The position numbers and the translations under genes are program-made. From Lachnospiraceae bacterium (GTDB lineage: Bacteria; Bacillota; Clostridia; Lachnospirales; Lachnospiraceae), in the NCBI GenBank assembly GCA_017527205.1, contig JAFXQK010000036.1:1-64000 (forward strand): DNA of 64,000 nucleotides, written 5' to 3'. How positions within the stretch are numbered: position 1 is the first letter of the stretch; each line of letters starts with the position of its first letter. Below the pieces are notes generated by a model. It saw only the letters and a list, made by a program, of their open reading frames with translations. It was not told the origin of the DNA and did not search any database. This document shows, in pieces, positions 33,313-41,176 of the stretch.

Positions 33313-34935
33313 CTATGCGAGGAACTTTGGCAGGTAATTGATGAGAAATAATCCAAGGGCACTTACAATGTAAATCCACATATAGGCATTTCCGAAGAAT
33401 GCGGAAAGAACCTCGCGCTTTGTCAGTTCATTTTCCTGTCTCAGCAGGCGGAACTTCTTTGAGGCAAAGAAGACGATAAAGATAACGAATCCTATGAAAA
33501 CTGCAGCATATAGCGTAATGTTCCATATCGTATTCAGCGCAAAGATCAGCTTTGCTTCCGGATTTTCTTCCATGATACCGATGAGAACGTTCATGTCGGT
33601 TGAACCCATGGGATTGATCTGAGCTGTTTGCTGAGCCAGGAACACCGTAATGACGGAGGTGCTTAAGTTCATGATCATGTGCAGGAAAATGGGATATTTT
33701 ATGCTGCCGGTACGAACATAGATAAAGGCAAAAAGCATTCCGACAAAGGTGGTAAAGAAAAACTGCATAAAGTTGCCATGGAATAAACCAAAGCAAAGGC
33801 CCGAGGTAAAGATGGCAATGAATTCACCGTGTCGCAGCAGACGGTCAATCATGAATTTGCGGAAGATGAATTCCTCACAGATTGGAGCCAAAATGCCAAC
33901 GGAGAGAATGCGCAAGGGCCAGTCAGAGGATAACATCAGGTCTCCGAGGGCAACGGAGTTGGAAACTCCAAAGGGCAGGGTGACGAGGTTATGAAAGAGT
34001 ATACCAAGGATCGCACCTGCGCCTGTTAGGCCTGCCATCATCAGCACGCAGAGCAGGAATCTGCCAAGACCAAGGGTATGCTTCTCAGGAGGGTTCTTGG
34101 GCATTTTTTTCATCATGAGCGCGAGCATGGTAAGTCCTATCACGTCGACTGGGATGATGATTTCCAAAAACTGGAGGTTTGTTCCCAGGGCGGTGAATAA
34201 GGAAGGGGCAAATGAACTGATCAGGACGGACATTAGCAGCTGACAAATGACGACTCCCAAAGAGAATAAAGAGTAGCGGATCCCAATATGAGACAAGGCA
34301 GTCTTGGCATCCTCCTCAGGTGCAGGCACATCCTTCGCAGTCAGTGCGAAGAGCAAAATCGTAAGAACAATGCCAAACACCAGCGTCAACAGGGACAGAG
34401 AAACAGGCGCGGAAACGATCTCAAAAACATGTAAGGAAAGCTTGGCATCCCAGGTTCCTGTCTTGGTAAAGGTAGGGAAGTTGAGATCTTCAATGAAGTT
34501 ATCGACGTCATCAAAGAGAGAATGCACGTCATTAAAATCTCTGAGATCCTTTTCGCTGGAAAAATAATGGAGCTCTAGCGTGCATTTCCCTTCAGGAAGC
34601 TCGACCTGATTAGCAAATCCGGTGATGGAGAACGCACCAAAATAGAAAGCATTTTTCCCGGTTTGATCCTTTACGATGAGAGCGGTATAGAATCCAGGCT
34701 CTTCCGTGACATAATCAATATCGAAGCGATAAGCCCCTTTTTTCGGCACGGTGAATTCCACGACGTTTTCCGACTCAGAGAGTACGCCGTCATTGACGGC
34801 CACCTGAAAGGTCGGGGTACTTTCCGTAATCAGGTCTCCCTTTTTCCCGGGGGAGGCAAGGAACAATACTACCATCACAAAAAACGGCAGAATTGACAAT
34901 AACAAAATGGCGCATAGTGTTTTCTTCGCATTCAT
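33313..34935 (-). CDS. CPBP-family intramembrane metalloprotease with N-terminal ectodomain
   Basis: 540 aa. The C-terminal half is a CPBP (CAAX protease/bacteriocin-processing) domain: APICEEFIFRKFM (catalytic Glu354 and Glu355), FGLFHGNFMQFF (His386) and PIFLHMIMNLSTS. The first ~215 residues are an extra membrane-anchored ectodomain (FTVPKKGAYRFDID, GFYTALIVKD, HYFSSEKDLRDF, TKTGTWDAKLSLHV) resembling that of the downstream gene. CPBP proteases alone are usually 200-300 residues. Possible roles are bacteriocin immunity, peptide processing or signalling; the substrate is unknown. Confidence 0.85.
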   Translation of the reverse strand: MNAKKTLCAILLLSILPFFVMVVLFLASPGKKGDLITESTPTFQVAVNDGVLSESENVVEFTVPKKGAYRFDIDYVTEEPGFYTALIVKDQTGKNAFYFGAFSITGFANQVELPEGKCTLELHYFSSEKDLRDFNDVHSLFDDVDNFIEDLNFPTFTKTGTWDAKLSLHVFEIVSAPVSLSLLTLVFGIVLTILLFALTAKDVPAPEEDAKTALSHIGIRYSLFSLGVVICQLLMSVLISSFAPSLFTALGTNLQFLEIIIPVDVIGLTMLALMMKKMPKNPPEKHTLGLGRFLLCVLMMAGLTGAGAILGILFHNLVTLPFGVSNSVALGDLMLSSDWPLRILSVGILAPICEEFIFRKFMIDRLLRHGEFIAIFTSGLCFGLFHGNFMQFFFTTFVGMLFAFIYVRTGSIKYPIFLHMIMNLSTSVITVFLAQQTAQINPMGSTDMNVLIGIMEENPEAKLIFALNTIWNITLYAAVFIGFVIFIVFFASKKFRLLRQENELTKREVLSAFFGNAYMWIYIVSALGLFLINYLPKFLA

Positions 34936-34939
34936 AATC

Positions 34940-35025
34940 TCAAATCCTTTCTAAATGGAATCCTTTCTAAACGGAATCAGTTCGCATGGAATCCCTTCAC
35001 GTGGAATCGCTTCGCAATCATTTCG
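34940..35025 (-). repeat. ~16-bp tandem repeat in the operon leader
   Basis: TTTCTAAATGGAATCC-like units repeat about five times (core GGAATC) between the promoter and the protease start codon. The leader RNA would therefore carry the repeat. Confidence 0.55.
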
Positions 35026-35059
35026 GCTTTCTTCCATAGGGTTCCCATTGCTTAATCGT

Positions 35060-35108
35060 ATTTTAGCACCCTTACGACATATTGTCAAGTATATTTTACA
35101 TAATGTCG
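35060..35108 (-). promoter_or_regulatory. Promoter and palindromic operator for the protease/XRE operon
   Basis: On the minus strand TTGACA (35083-35088), a 17-nt spacer and TAAAAT (35060-35065). An imperfect inverted repeat with arms CGACATATTGT and ACATAATGTCG (35075-35108) covers the -35 box. A repressor bound here would block RNA polymerase, and the XRE protein of the same operon is the natural candidate. Confidence 0.68.
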
Positions 35109-35169
35109 AACAATTGCTTATGATGAAAGAACAGCTCCGGAAATAAAGGCCTTGAGTGAAATAGGGATG

Positions 35170-36393
35170 TCAGAGTAGGATTTGCAGGCCGGCAAGGGCG
35201 TGGAGGGCGAAGAGAAACCATGCGATGCCGAGAAGAATTCGCCTTGAGAGGGTGGCAGCGCGGTGGCTCTCGAGGGATAAAAGACGCAGCGTGCTTACCG
35301 TAAAGAGAAGCAGCATGGCAGACATGAGCGGCCAAATGAAGTCAAAGTGCAGGAGCTTGGGGCCGCTTTCTCCTAAGAAGGCAGCCTCTAAGAAGCTGAT
35401 CAAAAGGCATGCGAGAGAGAGCCTTCCGGCTTCTGAGGTAAGGAAGCTGGCAGGATCCAACAAAATCATAAACAGGGGGAAAGCGAGGCTAAGTGCGAGT
35501 GCTAACACAACATTCTGGGAGTAGACGCTCCAAACCTCCAAGAATTTTGTGATCGTAAGGGATCCCCCATCTCCGTAGCTTCCGCCAAACAGGAAGTAGG
35601 CAGCAAATTGCAGAAAAATATAGAGGAGCGTCGGAAGGGCACAGAGCAGCATGAACAGGCAATGTTGGAAATAGGGCTTAGCGGTGCCGTTTTTCCGAAA
35701 GATACGGAAAATCCATTCCGCGAGCATGGTGAAGGCAACTGCAGGAATCAGCATCTCTGCAAAGGTCGGCTTTGCCATGGCGGAAAGGAACAGGAGAATG
35801 CCAAGGAGCACATAATGCTTTGTCAGCCCCTCCTCCACGCGGAAAAAGTATCCGCGATAGTTATCATTTTTTTGTTTCCCGAAAATATCACAAAGTAAGA
35901 AGAAGCATAGAATGGAAAAGCCCCTGGCACACATGTAGGTCGGATTGTACAAGGGATTCATGGAATAAGGCGCGGCATCCATCCAATAGCCATTTATGGG
36001 TTGAACGATACAGAGACAGAAGGCGAGCGCCATGTTTTTAAAGGAACCGTTCTCAAGCTTTGCCGTTACGGAAAAACGCTGCAAGATCCAATAGAATGCC
36101 AAATAGGAGAACATGGCGAATAGAATGGCGGCATAGGCCGCGGAAACGTCTAAGGGGATGAGCGCTAGCTTATAAAAAAGCAGCGTGACCACGTGATAGG
36201 CGCAGTAGGGCACCATCTTCCATGCATCAAGCAGCGTATCACGCCTTAGAAAGTTTGGCAGGTATACATAGACGTGACCATTATAATCAGAGAATTGGTA
36301 GGCAAGCTCCTTCATGACAAAAACATAGGTCAGGTGAGCAAGCACCGTGAGAAACAATATCAGGAAAAAGACGTCCGTTTTTTCTTTCTTCAT
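35170..36393 (-). CDS. Polytopic membrane protein, possibly glycosyltransferase-like
   Basis: About 407 aa with roughly ten hydrophobic helices. An early loop (DYNGHVYVYLPNFLRRD) and aromatic-rich segments (NPLYNPTYMCARGFS) recall integral-membrane C-type glycosyltransferase scaffolds or polysaccharide export proteins, but no catalytic motif is secure. AGGAG lies 8 nt before the ATG at 36393. It shares orientation with the following small membrane protein, with a 48-nt gap. Confidence 0.65.
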   Translation of the reverse strand: MKKEKTDVFFLILFLTVLAHLTYVFVMKELAYQFSDYNGHVYVYLPNFLRRDTLLDAWKMVPYCAYHVVTLLFYKLALIPLDVSAAYAAILFAMFSYLAFYWILQRFSVTAKLENGSFKNMALAFCLCIVQPINGYWMDAAPYSMNPLYNPTYMCARGFSILCFFLLCDIFGKQKNDNYRGYFFRVEEGLTKHYVLLGILLFLSAMAKPTFAEMLIPAVAFTMLAEWIFRIFRKNGTAKPYFQHCLFMLLCALPTLLYIFLQFAAYFLFGGSYGDGGSLTITKFLEVWSVYSQNVVLALALSLAFPLFMILLDPASFLTSEAGRLSLACLLISFLEAAFLGESGPKLLHFDFIWPLMSAMLLLFTVSTLRLLSLESHRAATLSRRILLGIAWFLFALHALAGLQILL

Positions 36394-36441
36394 GTCATAC
36401 ACTCCTGCATTCATTTTGATGCGGTAATGATAGTTTTTGGG

Positions 36442-37071
36442 CTAATTCGTATTGCTTTGCGGCGAGTTGACTTGTTTCTCTCCGAAAAGGTTTTTTCGGT
36501 AGGAAGCAAAGCAGGCGACGAGAAAGAGGCAAACCAGAATCCTTGTCAATAAGTAATGGCTAAACATGCCTGCAATTTGCGCCGTGAGGGGATCACTGAG
36601 GATCAAATAGGGATCATCGGGCGTGGTTCCGACATAGGCCTTTGCCCTTGCATTTACCAGACTGATGGTGCGAATGCCGTTTTGTGCCTTCAGATTTTCA
36701 GGGGCAAGAAAAACGCAGGGATGGTAGCGATGTTTTACCACGCCGGCGCTGCTGACCGTGACGTCCTTGATGCCAACGACCTGCTCCGTGTTTGGAAGGT
36801 CAATCCGAAGCCCCGTAAGACGTCCTTGCAAGGAGGAAGCAAGACGGAAGGTAACGATGCCCTTTTCCGCGTCGACCGTCGCCGTAAGCATTTGGTCGCC
36901 CTGAAAGCCTTGACCATCCGTCTCATAATAGAGATAAAAGGTGTCGGTACTGATTGGATATTCCTCATCCAGCACAAGGCGAAGACTAAGGTCTGAGGCT
37001 GGAAAGGGAAGAATGATAAAAAGGATCATGCAAAGTAGCGCGATCCCATATAAAATCCACTTTTTCTTCAT
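36442..37071 (-). CDS. Membrane-anchored protein of unknown function
   Basis: 209 aa. An N-terminal helix (WILYGIALLCMILFIILPF), a ~140-residue extracytoplasmic beta-rich region (LRLVLDEEYPISTDTFYLYY, GLRIDLPNTEQVVGIKDVTV) and a C-terminal helix (YLLTRILVCLFLVACFASY). AAAGGAG lies 6 nt before the ATG at 37071. It is upstream of, and probably co-transcribed with, the polytopic protein; the two may form an envelope polysaccharide pair (inference). Confidence 0.62.
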   Translation of the reverse strand: MKKKWILYGIALLCMILFIILPFPASDLSLRLVLDEEYPISTDTFYLYYETDGQGFQGDQMLTATVDAEKGIVTFRLASSLQGRLTGLRIDLPNTEQVVGIKDVTVSSAGVVKHRYHPCVFLAPENLKAQNGIRTISLVNARAKAYVGTTPDDPYLILSDPLTAQIAGMFSHYLLTRILVCLFLVACFASYRKNLFGEKQVNSPQSNTN

Positions 37072-37324
37072 GAAAAACTCCTTTAATCCATGGAAAATCG
37101 TGTTTTCCACATAACAAGAAAATTATAATGGAAAAATAATTTAATTGCAACCGAAAATGGCACTTGTCAGCCCTAGATATTCTATTGTATAATTAATCGG
37201 GCAATCTTGAAATGATTTCCGATCCCAAAGCGAATGCGAGACCGTGTCGTATGGCACGCTGCAGGTTTTGGGAGGACTGCATGAAATGCAGAGCTTTAGT
37301 TGATTAATTAGGGGAGAAAAAAGC

Positions 37325-38515
37325 ATGAGAAGAGTTGGTACGGTTTCAAGAGGAATTCGTGGTCCCATCATTCGTGAGGGGGACAATTTGGTGGAGATCA
37401 CCGTTGACAGCGTGTTGGAGGCAGCAAAGGAAGAGGGCTTTGAGCTTCGTGACAGGGACGTAATTGCAGTGACGGAGTCGATTGTTGCAAGAGCGCAGGG
37501 AAACTATGTGACGGTGCAGGACATCGCACAGGACGTTCGCGCAAAGCTTGGCGGCGGCACGGTGGGAGTTATTTTCCCCATTCTTTCCAGAAACCGTTTT
37601 GCCATTAACCTCAAGGGAATTGCCATGGGGTGTAAGAAGGTCGTTTTGATGCTGAGCTATCCTTCTGATGAGGTGGGCAATGCATTGCTGACCTATGATC
37701 AGCTTGATGAGGCAGGAATTAATCCTTATTCCGACGTACTGACGCTGGAGAAATATCGCGAGCTGTTTGGTGAGAATAAGCATGAGTTTACCGGCGTGGA
37801 TTACGTGCAGTACTATTCCGACATTATTACGGAGGCTGGTGCTGAGGTAGAAGTGATTTTCGCAAATCAGGCGAAGACCATTTTGAACTATACGGACTGC
37901 GTTTTGACCTGTGACATTCATACGAGAAAGCGCACCAAGAGAATCCTAAAGGAGGCCGGAGCTAAGATTGTCTGCGGACTGGATGATATTTGTACGGCAC
38001 CCATCGGCGGCAGTGGATATAATTCCAGCTATGGCCTGCTCGGCTCCAATAAGTCCACGGAGACGAAGATTAAGCTCTTCCCTCAGGATTGCAAGCAGCT
38101 GGTGCTCGACATTCAGGAGCAGATCCTGAAGGCAACCGGAAAGCATGTCGAGGTTATGGTATATGGAGACGGCGCATTTAAGGATCCTCAAGGAAAGATC
38201 TGGGAGCTTGCAGATCCGGTGGTATCTCCTGCATTTACCGATGGCCTTGTAGGAACACCGAATGAGCTGAAGCTGAAGTATTTGGCAGACAATGATTATG
38301 CGAACCTGAGCGGTGAGGCACTTCGCCAGGCAATTTCCGACAGCATTCGCGCTAAGAGCGGCAACCTTAAGGGCAACATGGCATCTCAGGGAACAACGCC
38401 CAGACAGCTCACCGACCTGATCGGATCTCTGTGTGACCTGACATCAGGCTCCGGAGACAAGGGAACGCCTATCATCCTGATTCAGGGATACTTCGATAAC
38501 TATACGAACGAATAA
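37325..38515 (+). CDS. CofE-like (F420-0:gamma-glutamyl ligase family) protein
   Basis: 396 aa. The N-terminal part (RGIRGPIIREGDNLVEI, RDRDVIAVTESIVARAQGNYV, SRNRFAINLKGIAMG) and the DDICTAPIGGSGYN and DGAFKDPQGKIWELADP motifs match the coenzyme F420-0:L-glutamate ligase family, whose canonical role is to add glutamates to F420. Typical CofE is ~250 residues; this one has a longer middle and C-terminal region. No other F420 gene is in the window, and Lachnospiraceae are not known F420 makers, so it may ligate glutamate to another substrate. GGGGAG precedes the ATG. A 250-bp upstream gap holds no gene. Confidence 0.82.
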   Translation: MRRVGTVSRGIRGPIIREGDNLVEITVDSVLEAAKEEGFELRDRDVIAVTESIVARAQGNYVTVQDIAQDVRAKLGGGTVGVIFPILSRNRFAINLKGIAMGCKKVVLMLSYPSDEVGNALLTYDQLDEAGINPYSDVLTLEKYRELFGENKHEFTGVDYVQYYSDIITEAGAEVEVIFANQAKTILNYTDCVLTCDIHTRKRTKRILKEAGAKIVCGLDDICTAPIGGSGYNSSYGLLGSNKSTETKIKLFPQDCKQLVLDIQEQILKATGKHVEVMVYGDGAFKDPQGKIWELADPVVSPAFTDGLVGTPNELKLKYLADNDYANLSGEALRQAISDSIRAKSGNLKGNMASQGTTPRQLTDLIGSLCDLTSGSGDKGTPIILIQGYFDNYTNE

Positions 38516-38541
38516 AAAGAAAAACATCAACATAAATTGCG

Positions 38542-38572
38542 AAGGCGCGGGTCAACTGATCCGCGCCTTATT
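38542..38572 (+). terminator. Intrinsic terminator after the CofE-like gene
   Basis: AAGGCGCGG pairs perfectly with CCGCGCCTT, followed by a weak ATTGTGT tail. The family 1 repeat begins 4 nt later. Confidence 0.7.
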
Positions 38573-38575
38573 GTG

Positions 38576-38799
38576 TAGCGAGGAAGGAACCCAAGCACCT
38601 GCGAAGCAGGTATTTGGGTTCACCCGAGCGTACACGAAATAAAACCGGGAGCTGCGAAGCAGCGATGGATGCCGAAGGCAGCCAGGTTTTATGAGTGAAG
38701 AGGAAGGAACCCAAGCACCTGCGAAGCAGGTATTTGGGTTCACCCGAGCGTACACGAAATAAAACCGGGAGCTGCGAAGCAAGATGAAACGTTTTATGG
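38576..38799 (+). repeat. Family 1 two-hairpin repeat, one full unit and one partial
   Basis: Units start with TAGCGAGGAAGGAACCC or AGAGGAAGG and repeat exactly 120 bp apart. Hairpin 1: AACCCAA ... TTGGGTT enclosing ACCTGC-GAA-GCAGGT. Linker CACCCGAGCGTACACGAAAT. Hairpin 2: AAAACC ... GGTTTT enclosing GCTGC-GAA-GCAGC and GCC-GAA-GGC. The second unit loses its identity halfway through hairpin 2. From there to 38998 the sequence is AT-rich with repeated TGTAAAAAT words and no gene. Confidence 0.88.
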
Positions 38800-38998
38800 A
38801 TCCATGGAAAACATCATGGAAAAAGTATGTAAAAATGCCTAAAACCTTGTAAAAATTTCTGCGATACAGTAAAAATACCTTTTTTTCGAAAGTAAGAGAT
38901 GTTTTTACAAAAAACGGTATAATTGTTTAAAGTGTACAAAGCAGATCCATTTAAAATGTCAAATAATTATGAAGTATGGAAAAAAACGAGAAAAATGA

Positions 38999-39054
38999 TT
39001 GACCATACGGCTTGAATGTTGTATTCTGTTTTATAGAAATGTAAAACGATTTAC
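38999..39054 (+). promoter_or_regulatory. GH36 promoter with LacI-type operator
   Basis: TTGACC (38999-39004), a 17-nt spacer, TATTCT (39022-39027), then GTAAAACGATTTAC (39041-39054) at about +8. The near-palindrome with a central CG is typical of LacI-family operators, and a LacI gene follows GH36. Confidence 0.65.
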
Positions 39055-39159
39055 GGGATTTATTTGAACGAAGTCAGAACATAATGAATAAAGAGGGGAG
39101 TTTGTAAAAGTAATTTTGCGAACTCCCTCTTTTCCTAAAAGGTTAAGGGAGACGGAAAA

Positions 39160-41004
39160 ATGGAACTTTTTGCTGAAATGAAGCTCTTGGGAGACGGGTA
39201 CGCAGGAGGATTTTCCTGCGGCATGACCATGCACGCGAGCCAGACCATGAACCGATTTACGCTGAAAGAAGGAAACGGTGAACTGGAAGAAGGGGACATG
39301 CGCTATGAGACGCCGGAAGGCATTCGCATGATAATGCATAAGAGAAGGGACGGCGAAGCCCTTCGCGTCAAAACCATCGTGGAAAATGGCAGCGATAGCG
39401 AAGTGACGCTGGAGATGCTGACTAGCTTTGGCCTAAAGAGCGTACCGACGGATCAGGTATATCGCATGCAGTCCTTCTGGAGCGCTGAGGGGAAGCTTAG
39501 GCGGGAGAGCATTCAAGAGCTGCATTTGGAACCGTCATGGAACCGCTGCGGTCTTCGCTGTGAGAAATTTGGTAACGTCGGTTCCATGCCCGTCAGAAAG
39601 TATTTTCCCTTCCTCGCCGCAGAGGATCAAAAAACGGGACGGTTTCTTGGCATTCAGTTATATCATGCCTCCAGCTGGCAGATGGAGCTGCTTTGCAGGG
39701 AGGATGACACGCTGACGATCATTGGCGGCCAGGCAGATCGCGATTTTGGACAGTGGATGAAGACCCTAAAGCCTGGTGAGAGCTTTGTTGCGCCCGAGGC
39801 CGTGATTGCCATGGGAGCTTCCCTTTTGGAGACCTGTGATCATCTGGTGAAGGCTCAGCACCCTGCCATTTCGCCGCAGGATGCGAACATGGACATATTG
39901 TTTAATGAGTATTGTACGACCTGGGGAAATCCCTCCTTCGAAAACGTAAAGCGAATATGTGACAAGCTTCAGGGCAAGGGGATCAAGTTCCTTGTCATTG
40001 ATTCGGGGTGGTATGGCTCTGATGCCTGGTGGGAATGCGTTGGTGATTGGGAGGTCAATGAAAAGCGCTTTCCTGGCGGCATGAAGCCCATCGCGGATTA
40101 TATCAGATCAAAGGGCATGATTCCCGGACTTTGGTATGAGATGGAGGCCGTGGCCTCCGGCAGTAAGTATTACAATGATGCGGAGCACCTGATCAAGAAG
40201 GATGGCGTGCCCCTGACCATTGGCGGACGGCGCTTCTGGGACATGGAGGATCCGTGGGTTGTTGCGTATCTTAGTAAAAAGGTTATCGGCATCTTAAAGG
40301 ATGCAGGTTTTGGTTATTTGAAGGTAGACTATAATGATACCCTGGGAATGGGATGCGACGGCGCGGAGAGCATCGGGGAAGGACTTCGCAGAAAAATCGT
40401 GGCTTCCCAAAGCTTTTTTGAAAAGATTCGGGAGGAGATTCCCGGTATTGTCATAGAAAATTGCTCGAGCGGCGGTCACAGGCTGGAGCCTTCCATGATG
40501 CAGCTTTGCAGTCAGGCAAGCTTTTCCGATGCTCATGAAATTGTTTCCATTCCGCTGATTGCGGCAAACGTGCAAAGAGTGATTCGGCCAGAGCAGAGCC
40601 AGATCTGGGCCGTGCTTCGCGCAAAGGACGCAAAGGAGAGAATCGAATATTCCCTGATAGCGACGCTGTTTGGACGCATGTGTCTTTCAGGTGACATCTA
40701 TGATCTCACAGACTCTCAGTGGGCATTGGTCGAGGAGGGGATGGAGTTTTATCGAAAGGCTGCTGACGTCATCCAGAAGGGCACGACGGTTCAGCATATC
40801 TATGAAGAGACGGGGTATAATCATCCACAAGGGCAGCAGCTTTCGGTGCGTGAGTGGAAGGGAAAGCGCTTAGCTATTTTGCATCGCTTTGAACATTCCA
40901 GAAAGCTTATGCCAGAGTTCCCTGAAGGAAGCAAAATCCTTGCAGAATATGGATCCGGAGAGCAGGACTTTAGTGCAAAGGCATGGCTTTATGAAGTGCA
41001 TTAA
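39160..41004 (+). CDS. GH36 alpha-galactosidase
   Basis: 614 aa, a cytoplasmic GH36/clan D enzyme that releases galactose from raffinose-type or galactomannan oligosaccharides. Motifs: FNEYCTTWGNPSFENV, FLVIDSGWYG, GYLKVDYNDT (nucleophile Asp390), ENCSSGGHRLEP and ASFSDAHE (acid/base Asp457). It is a shorter form than the ~720-residue Firmicutes enzymes, with a compact N-terminal beta domain. No ribosome site beyond AAGGGAGACGG is needed to explain the ATG at 39160. Gene order GH36-lacI suggests a local regulon. Confidence 0.9.
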   Translation: MELFAEMKLLGDGYAGGFSCGMTMHASQTMNRFTLKEGNGELEEGDMRYETPEGIRMIMHKRRDGEALRVKTIVENGSDSEVTLEMLTSFGLKSVPTDQVYRMQSFWSAEGKLRRESIQELHLEPSWNRCGLRCEKFGNVGSMPVRKYFPFLAAEDQKTGRFLGIQLYHASSWQMELLCREDDTLTIIGGQADRDFGQWMKTLKPGESFVAPEAVIAMGASLLETCDHLVKAQHPAISPQDANMDILFNEYCTTWGNPSFENVKRICDKLQGKGIKFLVIDSGWYGSDAWWECVGDWEVNEKRFPGGMKPIADYIRSKGMIPGLWYEMEAVASGSKYYNDAEHLIKKDGVPLTIGGRRFWDMEDPWVVAYLSKKVIGILKDAGFGYLKVDYNDTLGMGCDGAESIGEGLRRKIVASQSFFEKIREEIPGIVIENCSSGGHRLEPSMMQLCSQASFSDAHEIVSIPLIAANVQRVIRPEQSQIWAVLRAKDAKERIEYSLIATLFGRMCLSGDIYDLTDSQWALVEEGMEFYRKAADVIQKGTTVQHIYEETGYNHPQGQQLSVREWKGKRLAILHRFEHSRKLMPEFPEGSKILAEYGSGEQDFSAKAWLYEVH

Positions 41005-41024
41005 ATAGGCGGAATGCAGCATGC

Positions 41025-41158
41025 GTCCGCGAAGCGGACTTTAAATAAGCGGAATGAAGCGATGTCCCCCGATGAAAATTATGACGATGAATTTACGGCA
41101 GAATTTTCATCGCTTAAATGGGGACAGAGCGAATGAAGCGTGCGTCCGCGAAGCGGAC
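41025..41158. repeat. GAA-capped hairpins flanking a longer inverted repeat
   Basis: GTCCGC-GAA-GCGGAC occurs at 41025-41039 and again at 41144-41158, each preceded by a GCG(G)AATG.AGC(G/A) word. Between them lies GTCCCC-CGATGAAAATT (41064-41080) matched by AATTTTCATCG and GGGGAC (41102-41125). The GCGAAGC core is shared with family 1. The element sits just upstream of the lacI ribosome site. Confidence 0.72.
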
Positions 41159-41176
41159 TTATTAGGAGGAGAGCAA

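Noticed and set aside
38552..38782. Minus-strand frame with a duplicated FYFVYARVNPNTCFAGAWV-like peptide
   Set aside because: It is produced by the tandem family 1 repeat. Equivalent frames at other copies are interrupted or differ at positions that preserve base pairing, not amino acids.
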